Positions 35,902-47,949 of a stretch of 64,000 nucleotides of DNA are shown piece after piece; position 1 is the first letter of the stretch, and each line of letters starts with the position of its first letter. Source of the stretch: Cephalotus follicularis (Eukaryota > Streptophyta > Magnoliopsida > Oxalidales > Cephalotaceae). The stretch is taken from NCBI GenBank assembly GCA_001972305.1, contig BDDD01001502.1, positions 62,001-126,000 on the forward strand. The letters run 5' to 3'. The translations under genes and the position numbers were made by a program. The notes beneath the pieces were generated by a model. It was not told the origin of the DNA. It was given only the letters and a program-made list of their open reading frames with translations, and searched no databases.

Positions 35902-38900
35902 TGTAACACCCCCGATTCGGAACCAGAATCACTCCCGATTCGGGATCGGTGTGTCACACAAAACTGAACTAAAAACATATCAAAGATCTTAATCTTGATC
36001 ATCATCAATACGTGGTGGTTCCAAAAATCTGAAAACATGTATAATCATGAAACATAAACTCAATCTGAAACATAATCTGAAAACTATCATAAATCAAAAA
36101 TCACAATACTATTTAGATAACTGCCCTATACACGACCATATCACTACTAAAAACATAACTGGATCGAACTCCTAGATGATCCTCTGACATAGGATAACTC
36201 TCTCATCACACTTGCCCAAGCTGTCCCTGAAAACCTGCCACATGGAAACAAAAAAACGGCTGAGCAAACCTCAGTACGGATATAGAATCATAAAACAGTT
36301 TACGAACAGCTTATGAAACAAATCAATTATGAAACAACATAAATACGAATCAAAACAGAACGGTTTACGAAACAAAATAGAACAGTTACGAGTCATAACA
36401 GATCAGTTACGAATCATAACAGAACGAAACAAAACTGTGTCCAAAACAAAACAGTTTACCAAAACGAAATAGTATCCGAAACAAAATAATATCATGCTCG
36501 ATACAGTATTTGAAACAAACACAATACGATACAAAACATTTTATGAAACAATACACTTTACGAAACAGAAAAGAACAGTTTACGAAACAAAAGAAAACAG
36601 TTTCTGAACAGTATGAAACAAACAGATTACGGAACAAAACAAAGCAGTAAACGATAAACGATAATTTTAAAGCAGTAAGATTTCAAAGTTAACTCAAACC
36701 AGAAATCTTAAGCAATAAATTAGTTTAAACATTCTTTGAAGTCACATATGAATTTTCATAAAAACCAAATCCATAACTTTCAAAACATACACGAAACCTT
36801 TCAAAACATAAGTTCCATAACTTGAAACCATAAAGTATACATTTGCAAAACATAGGTTCCATAACTTTCAAAACATACACGAAAGCTTTCAAAACATAAG
36901 TTCCATAACTTGAAACCATAAAGTATACATTTCCAAAACATAGGTTCCATAACTGAGTACTAAAACCCATAACATATCAGAAACACATAGTAGCAAGGGA
37001 GTAGCTAATTCCACATTGCCAAATAGAATTGCAGTGCACGGCACTACACATACAATTCCCATATCCCAAAACATATCCCAAAACATATAACTAGGATCGA
37101 TCCATACGCCTCTATCCCAAATCCTATCTAAGGATATCCCTGAGAGACGCCGTAAACAAATCACACTGTTACGGAAAGTGTCATGCCCCCGTGCTAGGCT
37201 CACATCATGCCTATGGTACCCCCATAGGTGGTTATAAAAACTCAGTATATCACCATTTCAAAAAATATGATTTCATCAAATCATTTCAAACGCATAGAAA
37301 AGTTTTCCAAAACATAATCATAGATCGTTCTCAGACGATTTAAACACATGCTTTCATAATCGAAAAATCAACTCATTTAATTTCACAATAAAGAGATGAT
37401 TGCATAACGTTTCGTAAACCATCATAACCGAATTCATAAAGTCAGAAATATTACCTCATAAAATATCAAGTGACTTTATTTTCAAAATCCAAATATAACG
37501 AAGTTCATAAACCAAAAGGGAACATATTCATAAAACCGAATAACCCAAAACAAAGAATCTGTATTTATTCTCAAAACAGATCGAAACAGTAAGAGTGTGT
37601 CAAGAATCGAAAATCCATACATTTTCCCAAAAACATATAACTGATTCATTTTTATAAAATCACCAGAGTATATCAAGGAACGAAGATTCGTACTTCATTT
37701 ACTAAACAAAACCGAATGATCACCAAAACGAAGAATTCGTATTTTGAAAACGGGAACTAAATTTATTAAAACCCAAACAGCAGATGATAATCGAAGACCA
37801 AGAAATCCGTACTTTTTTTTTTAACATATTCCAAGTTCATTTCAATAAAATCGGAGGATAATGACCCAAAAACGAAGGAATCCGAACGTTTTCACAATCA
37901 GAAATCAACTCATTTTAATTCACCATAAAAGAGATGATCGCATAGCATTTCATAAACAAATCATGAATGAGCATATATAAAGTCAGAACATTTAATTTCG
38001 TAAGAATGTCAAAACTGACTTTAGTTCCAGAACGTGCAAAACCCGAAACATAACAAAGTTCATAAAATCCAAAGGAACATACTTATAAAACCGGGTTTAT
38101 TTCAAATAAATTTGATAGCCCAAGAACGACAAAATCCGTACTTCCAAAATAGAAACTGAATTTATTACGATCAAATCAGAAAGATAGCCAAAGAACGAAA
38201 GCATCCGTACATTAAAACATAACCAAGTCTATAAAACGAGATCATAGAATAAAACTGATTTTAGTTTGATAACTAGATAGCCAAGGAACGATAGAAATCC
38301 GTACCTCATGCGATCACTAAAACAACCTCAAGAATATATATCGAGACTTCTCTAGACCGCTCATCGGTTGTTGCAAATATCTAACAGAAATAAAATCGTT
38401 CTCATAAGGACTTGAAATAAAATCAGACCTCGTAAACCATCATAACCGAATTCATAAAGTCAGAAATATTACCTCATAAAATATCAAGTGACTTTATTTT
38501 CAAAATCCAAATATAACGAAGTTCATAAACCAAAAGGGAACATATTCATAAAACCGAATAACCCAAAACAAAGAATCTGTATTTATTCTCAAGACAGATC
38601 GAAACAGTAAAAGTGTGTCAAGAATCGAAAATCCATACATTTTCACAAAAACATATAAATGATTCATTTTTATAAAATCACCAGAGTATATCAAGGAACG
38701 AAGATTCGTACTTCATTTACTAAACAAAACCGAATGATAACCAAAACGAAGAATTCGTATTTTGAAAACGGGAACTAAATTTATTAAAACCCAAACAGCA
38801 GATGATAATCCAAGACGAAGAAATCCGTACTTTTTTTTTTAACATATTCCAAGTTCATTTCAATAAAATCGGAGGATAATGACCCAAAAATGAAGGAATC

Positions 38901-40481
38901 CGAACGTTTTCACAATCAGAAATCAACTCATTTTAATTCACCATAAAAAAGATGATCGCATAACATTTCATAAACAAATCATGAATGAGCATATATAAAG
39001 TCAGACCGTTTAATTTCGTAAGAATGTCAAAACTGACTTTAGTTCCAGGACGTGCAAAACCCGAAACATAACAAAGTTCATAAAATCCAAAGGAACATAC
39101 TTATAAATCTGGGTTTATTTCAAATAAATTTGATAGCCCAGGAACGACAAAATCCGTACTTCCAAAACAGAAACTGAATTTATTACGATCAAATCAGAAA
39201 GATAGCCAAAGAACGAAAGCATCCGTACATTAAAACATAACCAAGTCTATAAAACGAGATCATAGAATAAAACTGATTTTAGTTTGATAACCAGATAGCC
39301 AAGGAACGATAGAAATCCGTACCTCATGCGATCACCAAAACAACCTCAAGAATATATATCGAGACTTCTCTAGACCGCTCATCGGTTGTTGCAAATATCT
39401 AACAGAAATAAAATCGTTCTCATAAGGACTTGAAATAAAATCAAACCTCGACTCATGGGTCATTGTACACTAATCATGGCCATATAAGATAACAATAGGT
39501 TTCATACATCCAATTCGCAGAAGTCTCATCTAAGCATATTTTCGAATTCGCTAAGGTAAGTCCAATTTGTCTAATTCGTCCAATTTCGAATCATAATACT
39601 AGTTCAGCTCATAATATCTTAAAACGATTACAGAAATACATAATTGAATCGAAAACAGAATTTAACGGAATAGGTTCAGAGTTTACCGAAAGCAGTCAAA
39701 ACAGAGCACAGAGCCATAATCACATCGCGAAAACAGAGCGGATCACACGTATGCAGAAAACGGAGTCGGAAAATTGTCCGAAAACATGTCGCCGGAAACA
39801 GCCGCACGTGGGCCCACGCGCCGCCGATGGCCGGCGTGTGTCTGTCACGCGTCACCGGTCAGACACCAAAAGGGGCCGATCTAGAGCGTTTGAGGCCGGG
39901 GATCACACATCCAGGGCGCGTTTTCCATGAAACCGTCGCGTTTGGCCGGAACAGACGCCTTTGACCGCAGTTGGACTTTGCGCCGATCTACTTTTCCGGC
40001 GTCGCCAAGGGTCGAGGCTGGTCAGGTTCGCTTCCTCTCGTCGCGAGGATGCTGAATATGTGATTGTCTTATTGTGACGATCACCGGAGAGGGGGAATCG
40101 ACGCCAAACAGATTGGGGAAGAGAAGACGTCGCGCACGCCGGTGGGGACATGGGCCGGTGCAGGGGTTGGGTGCGGTGGACTCAGGACGTCATGGGGGTT
40201 CGACCGGTGCCTTCACCGGCGCCATATCGGCACCAACGCTGGCGACAGCGGGTGAGAGGGGAGAGAGAACGGGAGAGAGAGGATGGGTGGCCGGGAGAGA
40301 GAGAGAGAGTGGGAGAGAAATAATTTTTAATACAAAATAGGGTTTCTTTTGTTTTACAATGCTGAAATGGTTTTAACACAAAAATAAAAATCCAACAAAT
40401 TGTTTTATTTATTCATGGACTTAATATCAAAACCCACTAGGCTAAGGCGAAAACCCGCTTAGCCTAGCCAAAAGCAAAACA
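35902..40481 (-). repeat. G 3' LTR with a 1018-bp tandem duplication, end truncated
   Basis: It matches the LTR at 42030-45599 and lacks the last 102 bp. Units 37413-38430 and 38431-39448 are tandem copies present only once in the other LTR. Near 36779-36955 a block with AACATAGGTTCCATAAC is repeated twice, shared by both LTRs. A GC-rich segment (39780-40330) ends in a GA-run. The many 60-100 codon ORFs reflect AT-rich or GC-rich bias. Confidence 0.88.
37413..39448 (-). repeat. 1018-bp tandem duplication in the G 3' LTR
   Basis: Both units begin CGTAAACCATCATAACCG. The join lies at ACCTCGTAAACC, with a TCG overlap shared by the two breakpoints. The units differ by a few substitutions, so the duplication is older than the one in D. 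Confidence 0.88.
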
Positions 40482-41380
40482 CACTTACATGCGAAGGATA
40501 GTCCTTTCAATACTCTAAAAGATTGGCTTAATCATATCCAATACTAATACAAGCATGCAAAAGATAATCATGTCAATGAAATAATCAATTGAGTACATTC
40601 TAACTCTTATAATCTCCCAAAAATTGGGCATGTAGTATTTGTTTATAGGACATATGCCCCCTGTAAAGAAAACACAATTTATATCCACACTCCCGAAGGA
40701 GGAACAATCAGTTATAAATGGGCTCAGCCCTCAGTAAACAACAATTTAAGTCCGAATCATCATTTCAATCTCTCAAATGTGAACTCATGCATATCCAATA
40801 CATCAACATACATCTCATAAGCACTGCCACATGTCGGCAGGTCGATAACTGAATAAACATATCTCTTAAGTTACCTCTTATACATAACAAGTCTCATAAA
40901 TCTATACAGTTTAGTTTATAAACAAAAGGTACTCTTCACAAACCACATACTCTTCACAAACCAACTAAACAAATCCATAGCCATGATCATAAGCAATAAA
41001 TGTGTGAAGAGGTGTAGCAGATATATATAAAATCAATCATGTGAGATATATATCTAGCATAAAATATGTGAACAATGTCATATCATATCCATATAAGCCA
41101 TAACACAACCTGTCATTAGTAACTCCACCATATGTCATCACCCAAAGCCTTTTATCCATATCAATCCATGACCATGCTATATCTATTACATTTCCTCTCC
41201 GTTTACGGTCCATATCCAATTACAATCCATATCCGTTTGTGATTCACAGTCATATAGCACTCCACTAGGAATGTAGAAGTAAACTCCATATGTAGTTGAC
41301 ATCGAGGGGTTGACTAAATACATATACTGTCACATACCAGCATATATAAGTAGATAACTGTCACATTAGTTTATCCACAA
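40482..41380. repeat. B/D-like LTR fragment inside G
   Basis: Blocks match LTR B (5540-6230) and LTR D (10130-10480): CTCCCAAAAATTGGGCAT, CCCCCTGTAAAGAAAA, CACTCCCGAAGGAGGAA, GGGCTCAGCCCTCAGTAA, AAGCACTGCCACATGTCGGC and CATATATAAGTAGATAACTG. It lacks the LTR ends and joins G sequence directly, replacing the end of the 3' LTR and the polypurine tract. Confidence 0.7.
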
Positions 41381-41399
41381 ACTATTTCGAGTATCCATG

Positions 41400-41610
41400 C
41401 AATGCCCATCCATTCAATAACAGTCCATCCGATCACTAACAGTTCAATAACGACCCATTAGATCACTGTCTTATCAATAACGATCCATTCGATCACTGTT
41501 CGTTCGATAACAGGTCACACGATCACTATTAGTTTAACAACGGTCCTTACGATCAAGATATGTTAAATAACGGTCCTTAACGATACGATGCGATCGATAA
41601 CGATACACTA
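41400..41610 (-). repeat. Diverged ~29-bp tandem repeats in the G leader
   Basis: Six to eight units of AATAACGATCCATTCGATCACTG type, with changes, lie between the B-like fragment and the primer-binding site. The rest of the stretch to 42009 shows nothing coding. Confidence 0.65.
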
Positions 41611-42009
41611 GCCATCAATACACTATCCATTCACAATGACAATTCGTATTCTATCTCAATCAACCACTATTCGATACGGAAGCTATTCAGGCAACACTTA
41701 TGCTTTTCGGCCCATTCGATCGATCGCTTAGCATTACGGCTCGTTCGGTCAGTCTTTTAATTGCTATACAGTTGGCTCATACCGTGCATCCTCTTGTGAA
41801 ACAGCTGACTCAGCTTCCGGATTAACATTCCTTAGTCGTCGGTCTCTTCGTGTCATCAAATAAACAAAACTGACACGGAGTAAAACAAAGAGAGACAGAA
41901 AACTAGAATACAAAGGACATATCGAAACGACTGTTAAGGAATAGCCCTAACCCAAATGTCTACCCATCTCACAGGTCAAACCTAGATAGGTCTTATAAGG
42001 AAAGAAAAA

Positions 42010-42025
42010 CCTGTCTCTGATACCA
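42010..42025 (-). other. Primer-binding site of G
   Basis: The minus strand reads TGGTATCAGAGACAGG four bases after the 5' LTR end, an initiator tRNA-Met type site. Confidence 0.9.
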
Positions 42026-42029
42026 TAAC

Positions 42030-45000
42030 TGTAACAACCCCGATTCGGAACCGGGATCACTCCCGATTCGGGATCGGTGTGTCACACAAAACTGAACTAA
42101 AAACATATCAAAGATCTTAATCTTGATCATCATCAATACGTGGTGGTTCTAAAAATTTGAAAACATGTATAATCATGAAACATAAACTGAATCTGAAACA
42201 TAATCTGAAAATTGTCATAAATCAAAAATCACAATACTGTTTAGATAACTGGCCTATACACGACCATATAACTGCTAAAAACATAACCGGATCGAACTCC
42301 TAGATGATCCTCTGACATAGGGTAACTCTCTCATCACACTTGCCCAAGCTGTCCCTGAAAACCTGCTGCATGGAAACAAAAATGCGGCTGAGCAAACCTC
42401 AGTACGGATATAGAATCATAAAACAGTTTACGAACAGCTTATGAAACAAATCAATTACGAAACAACATAAATACGAATCAAAATAGATACGAATCAAAAC
42501 AGAACGGTTTACAAAACAAAACAGAACAGTTAGGAATCATAACAGGTCAGTTACGAATCATAACAGAACGAAACAAAACTGTGTCCGAAACAAAACAGTT
42601 TACCAAAACGAAACAGTATCCGAAACAAAACAATATCATCCTCGATACAGTATCTGAAACAAACACAATACGATACAAAACATTTTATGAAACAATACAC
42701 TTTACGAAACAGAAAAGAACAGTTTACGGAACAAAAGAAAACAGTTTCTGAGCAGTACGAAACAAACAGATTACAGAACAAAACAAAGCACTAAACGATA
42801 AACGATAATTTTAAAGCATTAAGATTTCAAAGTTAACTCAAAACAAAAATCTTAAGCAATAAATTAGTTTAAACATTCTTTGAAGTCACATATGAATTTT
42901 CATAAAAACCAAATCCATAACTTTCAAAACATACACGAAACCTTTCAAAACATAAGTTCCATAACTTGAAACCATAAAGTATACATTTCCAAAACATAGG
43001 TTCCATAACTTTCAAAACATACACGAAAGCTTTCAAAATATAAGTTCCATAACTTGAAACCATAAAGTATACATTTCCAAAGCATAGGTTCCATAACTGA
43101 GCACCAAAACCCATAACATATCAGAAACACATAGTAGCAAGGGAGTAGCTAATTCCACATTGCCAAATAGAATTGCAGTGTACGACACTACACATACAAT
43201 TCCCATATCCCAAAACATATAACTAGGATGGATCCATACGCCTCTATCCCAAATCCTATCTAAGGATATCCCTGAGAGACGCAGTAAACAAATCACACTG
43301 TTACAGAAAGTGTCATGCCCCCGTGCCAGGCTCACAGCATGCCTATGGTACCCCCATAGGTGGTTATAAAAACTCAGTATATCACCATTTCAAAAATTAT
43401 GATTTCATCAAATCATTTCAAACGCATAGAAAAGTTTCCCAAAATATAACCATAGATCGTTCTCAAACGATTTAAACACATGCTTTCATAATCGGAAAAT
43501 CAACTCATTTAATTTCACAATAAAGAGATGATTGCATAACGTTTCGTAAACCATCATAACCGAATTAATAAAGTCAGAAATATTACCTCATAAAATATCA
43601 AGTGACTTTATTTTCAAAATCAAAATATAACGAAGTTCTTAAACCAAAAGGGAACATATTCCTAAAACAGAATAACCCAAAACAAAGAATCTATATTTAT
43701 TCTCAAAACAGATCGAATCAGTAAGAATGTGTCAAGAATCAAAAATCCATACATTTTCACAAAAACATATAACTGATTCATTTTTATAAAATCACCAGAG
43801 TATATCAAGGAACGAAGATCCGTACTTCATTTACTAAACAAAACCGAATGATAACCAAAACGAAGAATTCGTATATTCAAAACGGGAACTAAATTTATTA
43901 AAACCCAAACAGCAGATGATAATCCAAGACGAAGAAATCCGAACTTTTTTTTTTAACATATTCCAAGTTCATTTCAATAAAATCGGAGGATAATGACCCA
44001 AAAACGAAGGAATCCGAACGTTTTCACAATCATAAATCAACTCATTTTAATTCACCATAAAAGAGATGATCGCATAGCATTTCATCAACAAATAATGAAT
44101 GAGCATATATAAAGTCAGAACATTTAATTTCGTAAGAATGTCAAAACCGACTTTAGTTCCAGAACGTGTAAAAACCCGAAACATAACAAAGTTCATAAAA
44201 TCCAAAGGAACATACTTATAAAACTGGGTTTATCTCAAATAAATTGGATAGCCCAAGAACGACAAAATCCATACTTCCAATACAGAAACTGAATTTATTA
44301 CGATCAAATCAGAAAGATAGCCAAAGAACGAAAGCATCCGTACATTAAAACATAACCAAGTCTATAAAACGAGATCATAGAATAATACTGATTTTAGTTT
44401 GATAACCAGATAGCAAAGGAACGATAGAAATCCGTACCTCATACGATCACCAAAACAACCTCAAGAATATATATTGAGACTTCTCTAGACCGCTCATCGG
44501 TTGTTGCAAATATCTAACAGAAATAAAATTGTTCTCATAAGGACTTGAAATAAAATCAGACCTCGACTCATGGGTCATTGTACACTAATTATGACCATAT
44601 AAGATGACAATAGGTTTCATACATCCAATTCACAGAAGTCTCATCTAAACATATTTTCGAATTCGCTAAGGTAAGTCCAATTTGTCTAATTCATCCAATT
44701 TCGAATCATAATACTAGTTCAGCTCATAATATCTTAAAACAATGACAGAAATACATGATTGAATCGAAAACAGAATTTAACGGAATAGGGTTCAGAGTTT
44801 ACCGAAAGCAGTCGAAACAGAGCACAGAGCCATAATCACATCGCGGAAACAGAGCGGATCACACGTATGCGGAGAACGAAGTCGCAAAACTGTCCGAAAA
44901 CATGTAACCAGAGACAGCCGCGCGTGGGCCCACGCGCCGCCGCTGGCCGGCGCGTGTCTGTCAAGCGTCGCCGGTCAGACACCAAAAGGGGCCGATCTGG

Positions 45001-45701
45001 AGCGTTTGAGGCCGGGGATCACACATCCAGGGCGCGTCTGCCATGAAACCGCCGCGTTTGGCTGGAACAGACGCCTTTGACCGCGTCTGGACTTTGCGCC
45101 GATCTGATTTTCCGGTGTCGCCAAGGGTCGAGGCTGGTCAGGTTCACTTGCTCTCATCCCCAGGATGCCGAATATGTGATTGTCTTATCGTGAAGATCAC
45201 CAAAGAGGGAGAATCAAAGCCAAACAGATGCGGGAAGAGAAGACATCGCGCACGACGGTGGGGACGTCGGCCGGTGCCGGGCTTGGGTGTGGTGGAATCA
45301 GGACGTCATGGGGGTTCGACCGGCGCCTTCGCCGGTGCCATAACTGCACCAACGCCAGTGACAAAGTGTGAGAGGGGAGAGAGAACGGGAGAGAGAGGGT
45401 GGGTGGCCGGGAGAGAGAGAGAGAGTGGGAGAGAAATAATTTTTAATACAAAATAGGGTTTCTTTTGTTTTTACAATGCTGAAATGGTTTTAGCACAAAA
45501 ATAAAAAGCCAAAAAAATTGTTTTATTTATTCATGGACGTAATATCAAAACCCACTAGGCTAAGGCCAAAATCCGCTTAGCCTAGCCAAAAGCAAAACAA
45601 ACCGAAAAATGGGCAGTCCACAAACCGAAAAAAAAATTGACAGCCCACACGAAAAAAATCGAAAAGCCCGAAAATTCTATACGAAAAAACGGGATATTAC
45701 A
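42030..45701 (-). repeat. G 5' LTR (3672 bp)
   Basis: This is a complete LTR from TGTAACAACCCC to GGGATATTACA. A GC-rich block (44880-45370) and GA-run (45375-45437) lie near the transcription-start side. Its ORFs correspond only loosely to those in the other LTR. Confidence 0.9.
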
Positions 45702-45761
45702 ACATATGTCTGCAGAACTACCAAAAGCCTGCAGGTTGATGCAGCTGGAACACAATAAATC

Positions 45762-46896
45762 TGTTGGGTCTTAGTCCCTATCCTAAGTTTTAATGATTAA
45801 AAATTTGCATTTAACATGTTTGTTTAATGTGTAAGATATTAGAATGTTTGCTGTCAAGGCAAAAATCTTCTGCAGAGCAAAAGACATATCCATACAGTCA
45901 AAGAAGTCGACGTCCGTACAAAAGAAGTCGATCCCTTTCATAAGACATCGACGTCTTTCAAGACCAACCTGCAAAAACCAGAAAAGACATCGACCAAGGA
46001 AGAAGAAGTCGACGTGATGTTCAAAGATTCAAAGCCTGGACATTTCCCAGAAATGACATCGACGCCTTTAAAAAGACATCGACGTCTTTTTAAATGGACA
46101 AGACCCGAGAAACATGGTACGGCTAGTTGGCGCACTTTCAACGGCAAATATCAGAAAAGACATCGACGCCTTTTGGAAGACATCGATGTCTTTCTGCCAG
46201 CAGAGACTAAAACAAGGTTGCATCAACATATTGTTATATCCAAACTGCCCAAAGACTTTTGCAACGGCTATAATCTGAATGAGGCTATAAATAGAGGTCA
46301 AGAAACAAAAACAAAGTGACTTGAACATACTTTTGATCATCTAACATCCAAGCTCAACTTGCACATCTTTAAAGAGAAAAATCATCAAGCTAGAGTATAC
46401 ACTTTCACATTCAAAGCTTGCAAACTAGTTTACACTTTCATATCCAACCTTTGAGAAGTTACTTGTAAACACAAACTTTCTTTACAAAATCCTTCTGTGT
46501 AAAAAGGGTGTTAAAACCCTTGGTGAGAATTTAGAGGGGAGTGAACCCTTGTAAGGTGTTTGATTGACTTGCTCCCGGAACCCAAAATCAAGTGTAAGGT
46601 GTTCGTTTGATTTGCACCCGGAACCCAAAATCAAGTGTAAGGTGGTTTCTTTGATTTGCACCCGGAAGCCGAAAATCAAAGGTTGCTAGTGGTGGCTAGT
46701 GGAATCTCAAGGGGTTCTTGAGAAAGTGGACGTAGGCACGGAATTTGCCGAACCACTATAAATTCGTTTGCACACTCTCTATCCCTTAACTCTTTATTTA
46801 ATTGTTCTTGTGTGATTATTTATGTTCATTGCTCAATTTGTATTTTCCGCATACAAATTAACTTTGTTGTTAAAGGTTGCCATACATTATCTTTCA
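45762..46896 (+). mobile_element. Solo LTR H, copia-like
   Basis: It starts TGTTGGGTCTTAG and ends TTATCTTTCA, with AAATC on both sides (45757-45761 and 46897-46901). Length is 1135 bp. It has a cluster of AGACATCGACGTC motifs (45905-46200), a TATA box (46285-46295), and near the end GAAAGTGGACGTAGGCACGG and CCGAACCACTATAAATTCG, a block I associate with SIRE/Maximus-type copia LTRs. It is a solo LTR in the 3' LTR of F. Open frames over the motif cluster come from the repeat, not a gene. Confidence 0.85.
46285..46295 (+). promoter_or_regulatory. TATA box of LTR H
   Basis: CTATAAATAGA lies in GGCTATAAATAGAGG, about 90 bp after the motif cluster, where an LTR promoter is expected. Confidence 0.6.
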
Positions 46897-46901
46897 AAAT
46901 C

Positions 46902-47949
46902 TTATACCACAATTCTTATACAAATTAGATAAAAGCGAAACTAAACTGCAACTAGAAGTCCAGTCCTGAAGGTCCAATCCAACTCACTTCGACGCATTCT
47001 CAACACTCGACCCTAAAAGGTTGTCCCCATTTTGAGAATCAGCCAAACACGGCTATGTAGGCAATACTATAAACAATGAAGTGGGCATATATATATAGAA
47101 ATATTCATCGCATGTGAAATGCATGAATGCCAATTATGGACAATGTTAGTACGTTGACCATCCCTAACCGGTGGCATACTTAACGAGTCTGAACCATAAA
47201 AATTACCATCCATACACCCTAGGTCTACAGACACTCCATAGTCAATCCATAACCATCCATGCGTACAAACAATCCATAAGATCTAAGTACCACTCTACCT
47301 CTCCAGCCCGAGATAGTACCTCCACCGTCTAAGAACTCTCCTTGTCATAGCCGATAGAGCCGAGATAACACTGACCACATCAACCATACCATAATGCTAG
47401 TCCCCAAAAGTTGTAGCCCATAACCATATTTCCATTAGTCCATAATCATATTTCCATTAGTCCACTTAATAATGTGTTCTCATAGGTCAATCCACAATGT
47501 AGTGTCCCCCATGGGTTCACCCCTAAAGTAGGTTCCTATAGGTCCATACAACTTCCATACTATGTGGTATAACACCCCTAACCTTCATGACAGAATGAAG
47601 ATTAGGAATGAGTTATCTCTTCATGTCTCAAACAATATCAGACCATTTAAACCATAAACATATAACAATTTAAAGGATAGAGACCTAACCATAAAGGATC
47701 ATGTGGGATCCATCCGTCAAAACCATTTCCATAACCATCCAAACCATTTTTCATAACAATCCAAACAATTTTCCATATCCATACATAACCATTTTTCATA
47801 ACTATCCATACCATATTCATACCATTAATACCATTTTTCGGTCCCTATCAGAGTTCATAAAACAATGGAGAGGAGGTCCAACTAGGAGATTCATGTCCAA
47901 ACATCCCAATGGAACTAACCTAACCATATATTGAAAACTTCATTGAAAT
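46902..47949 (-). repeat. F 3' LTR, middle segment
   Basis: This LTR F sequence lies between H and F2 and is homologous to F2 at about 48230-49130 (CTAGGTCTACAGACACTCCA, CCAGCCCGAGATAGTACCT). No gene is seen. Confidence 0.8.

Larger units (their letters stand above)
35902..45701 (-). mobile_element. LTR element G without coding capacity
   Basis: The left LTR starts TGTAACACCCCCGATTCGG (35902) and the right LTR starts TGTAACAACCCCGATTCGG (42030). The right LTR ends GGGATATTACA (45701). ACATA flanks the element (35897-35901 and 45702-45706). A primer-binding site at 42010-42025 shows minus-strand orientation. The internal region (about 40482-42029) has no gag or pol and partly consists of a B-like LTR fragment. 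It is LARD-like or a deletion derivative. It lies in the 3' LTR of F. Confidence 0.9.

Noticed and set aside
36407-36637. Phe/Cys-rich ORFs in G LTRs (also at 42551-42781, 36725-36970, 42869-43114)
   Set aside because: They read antisense through AT-rich repeats of AACAGTTTACGAAAC and AACATAGGTTCC type, and both copies are just LTR homology. No domain or codon-type conservation.
45043-45456. 137-codon GC-rich ORF
   Set aside because: The other LTR has the same block with the frame split differently (40064-40340), so it is compositional.
46014-46319. 101-codon ORF in solo LTR H
   Set aside because: It runs through the GACATCGACGTC motif cluster, which keeps several frames open by its repeat structure, and spans the TATA box.
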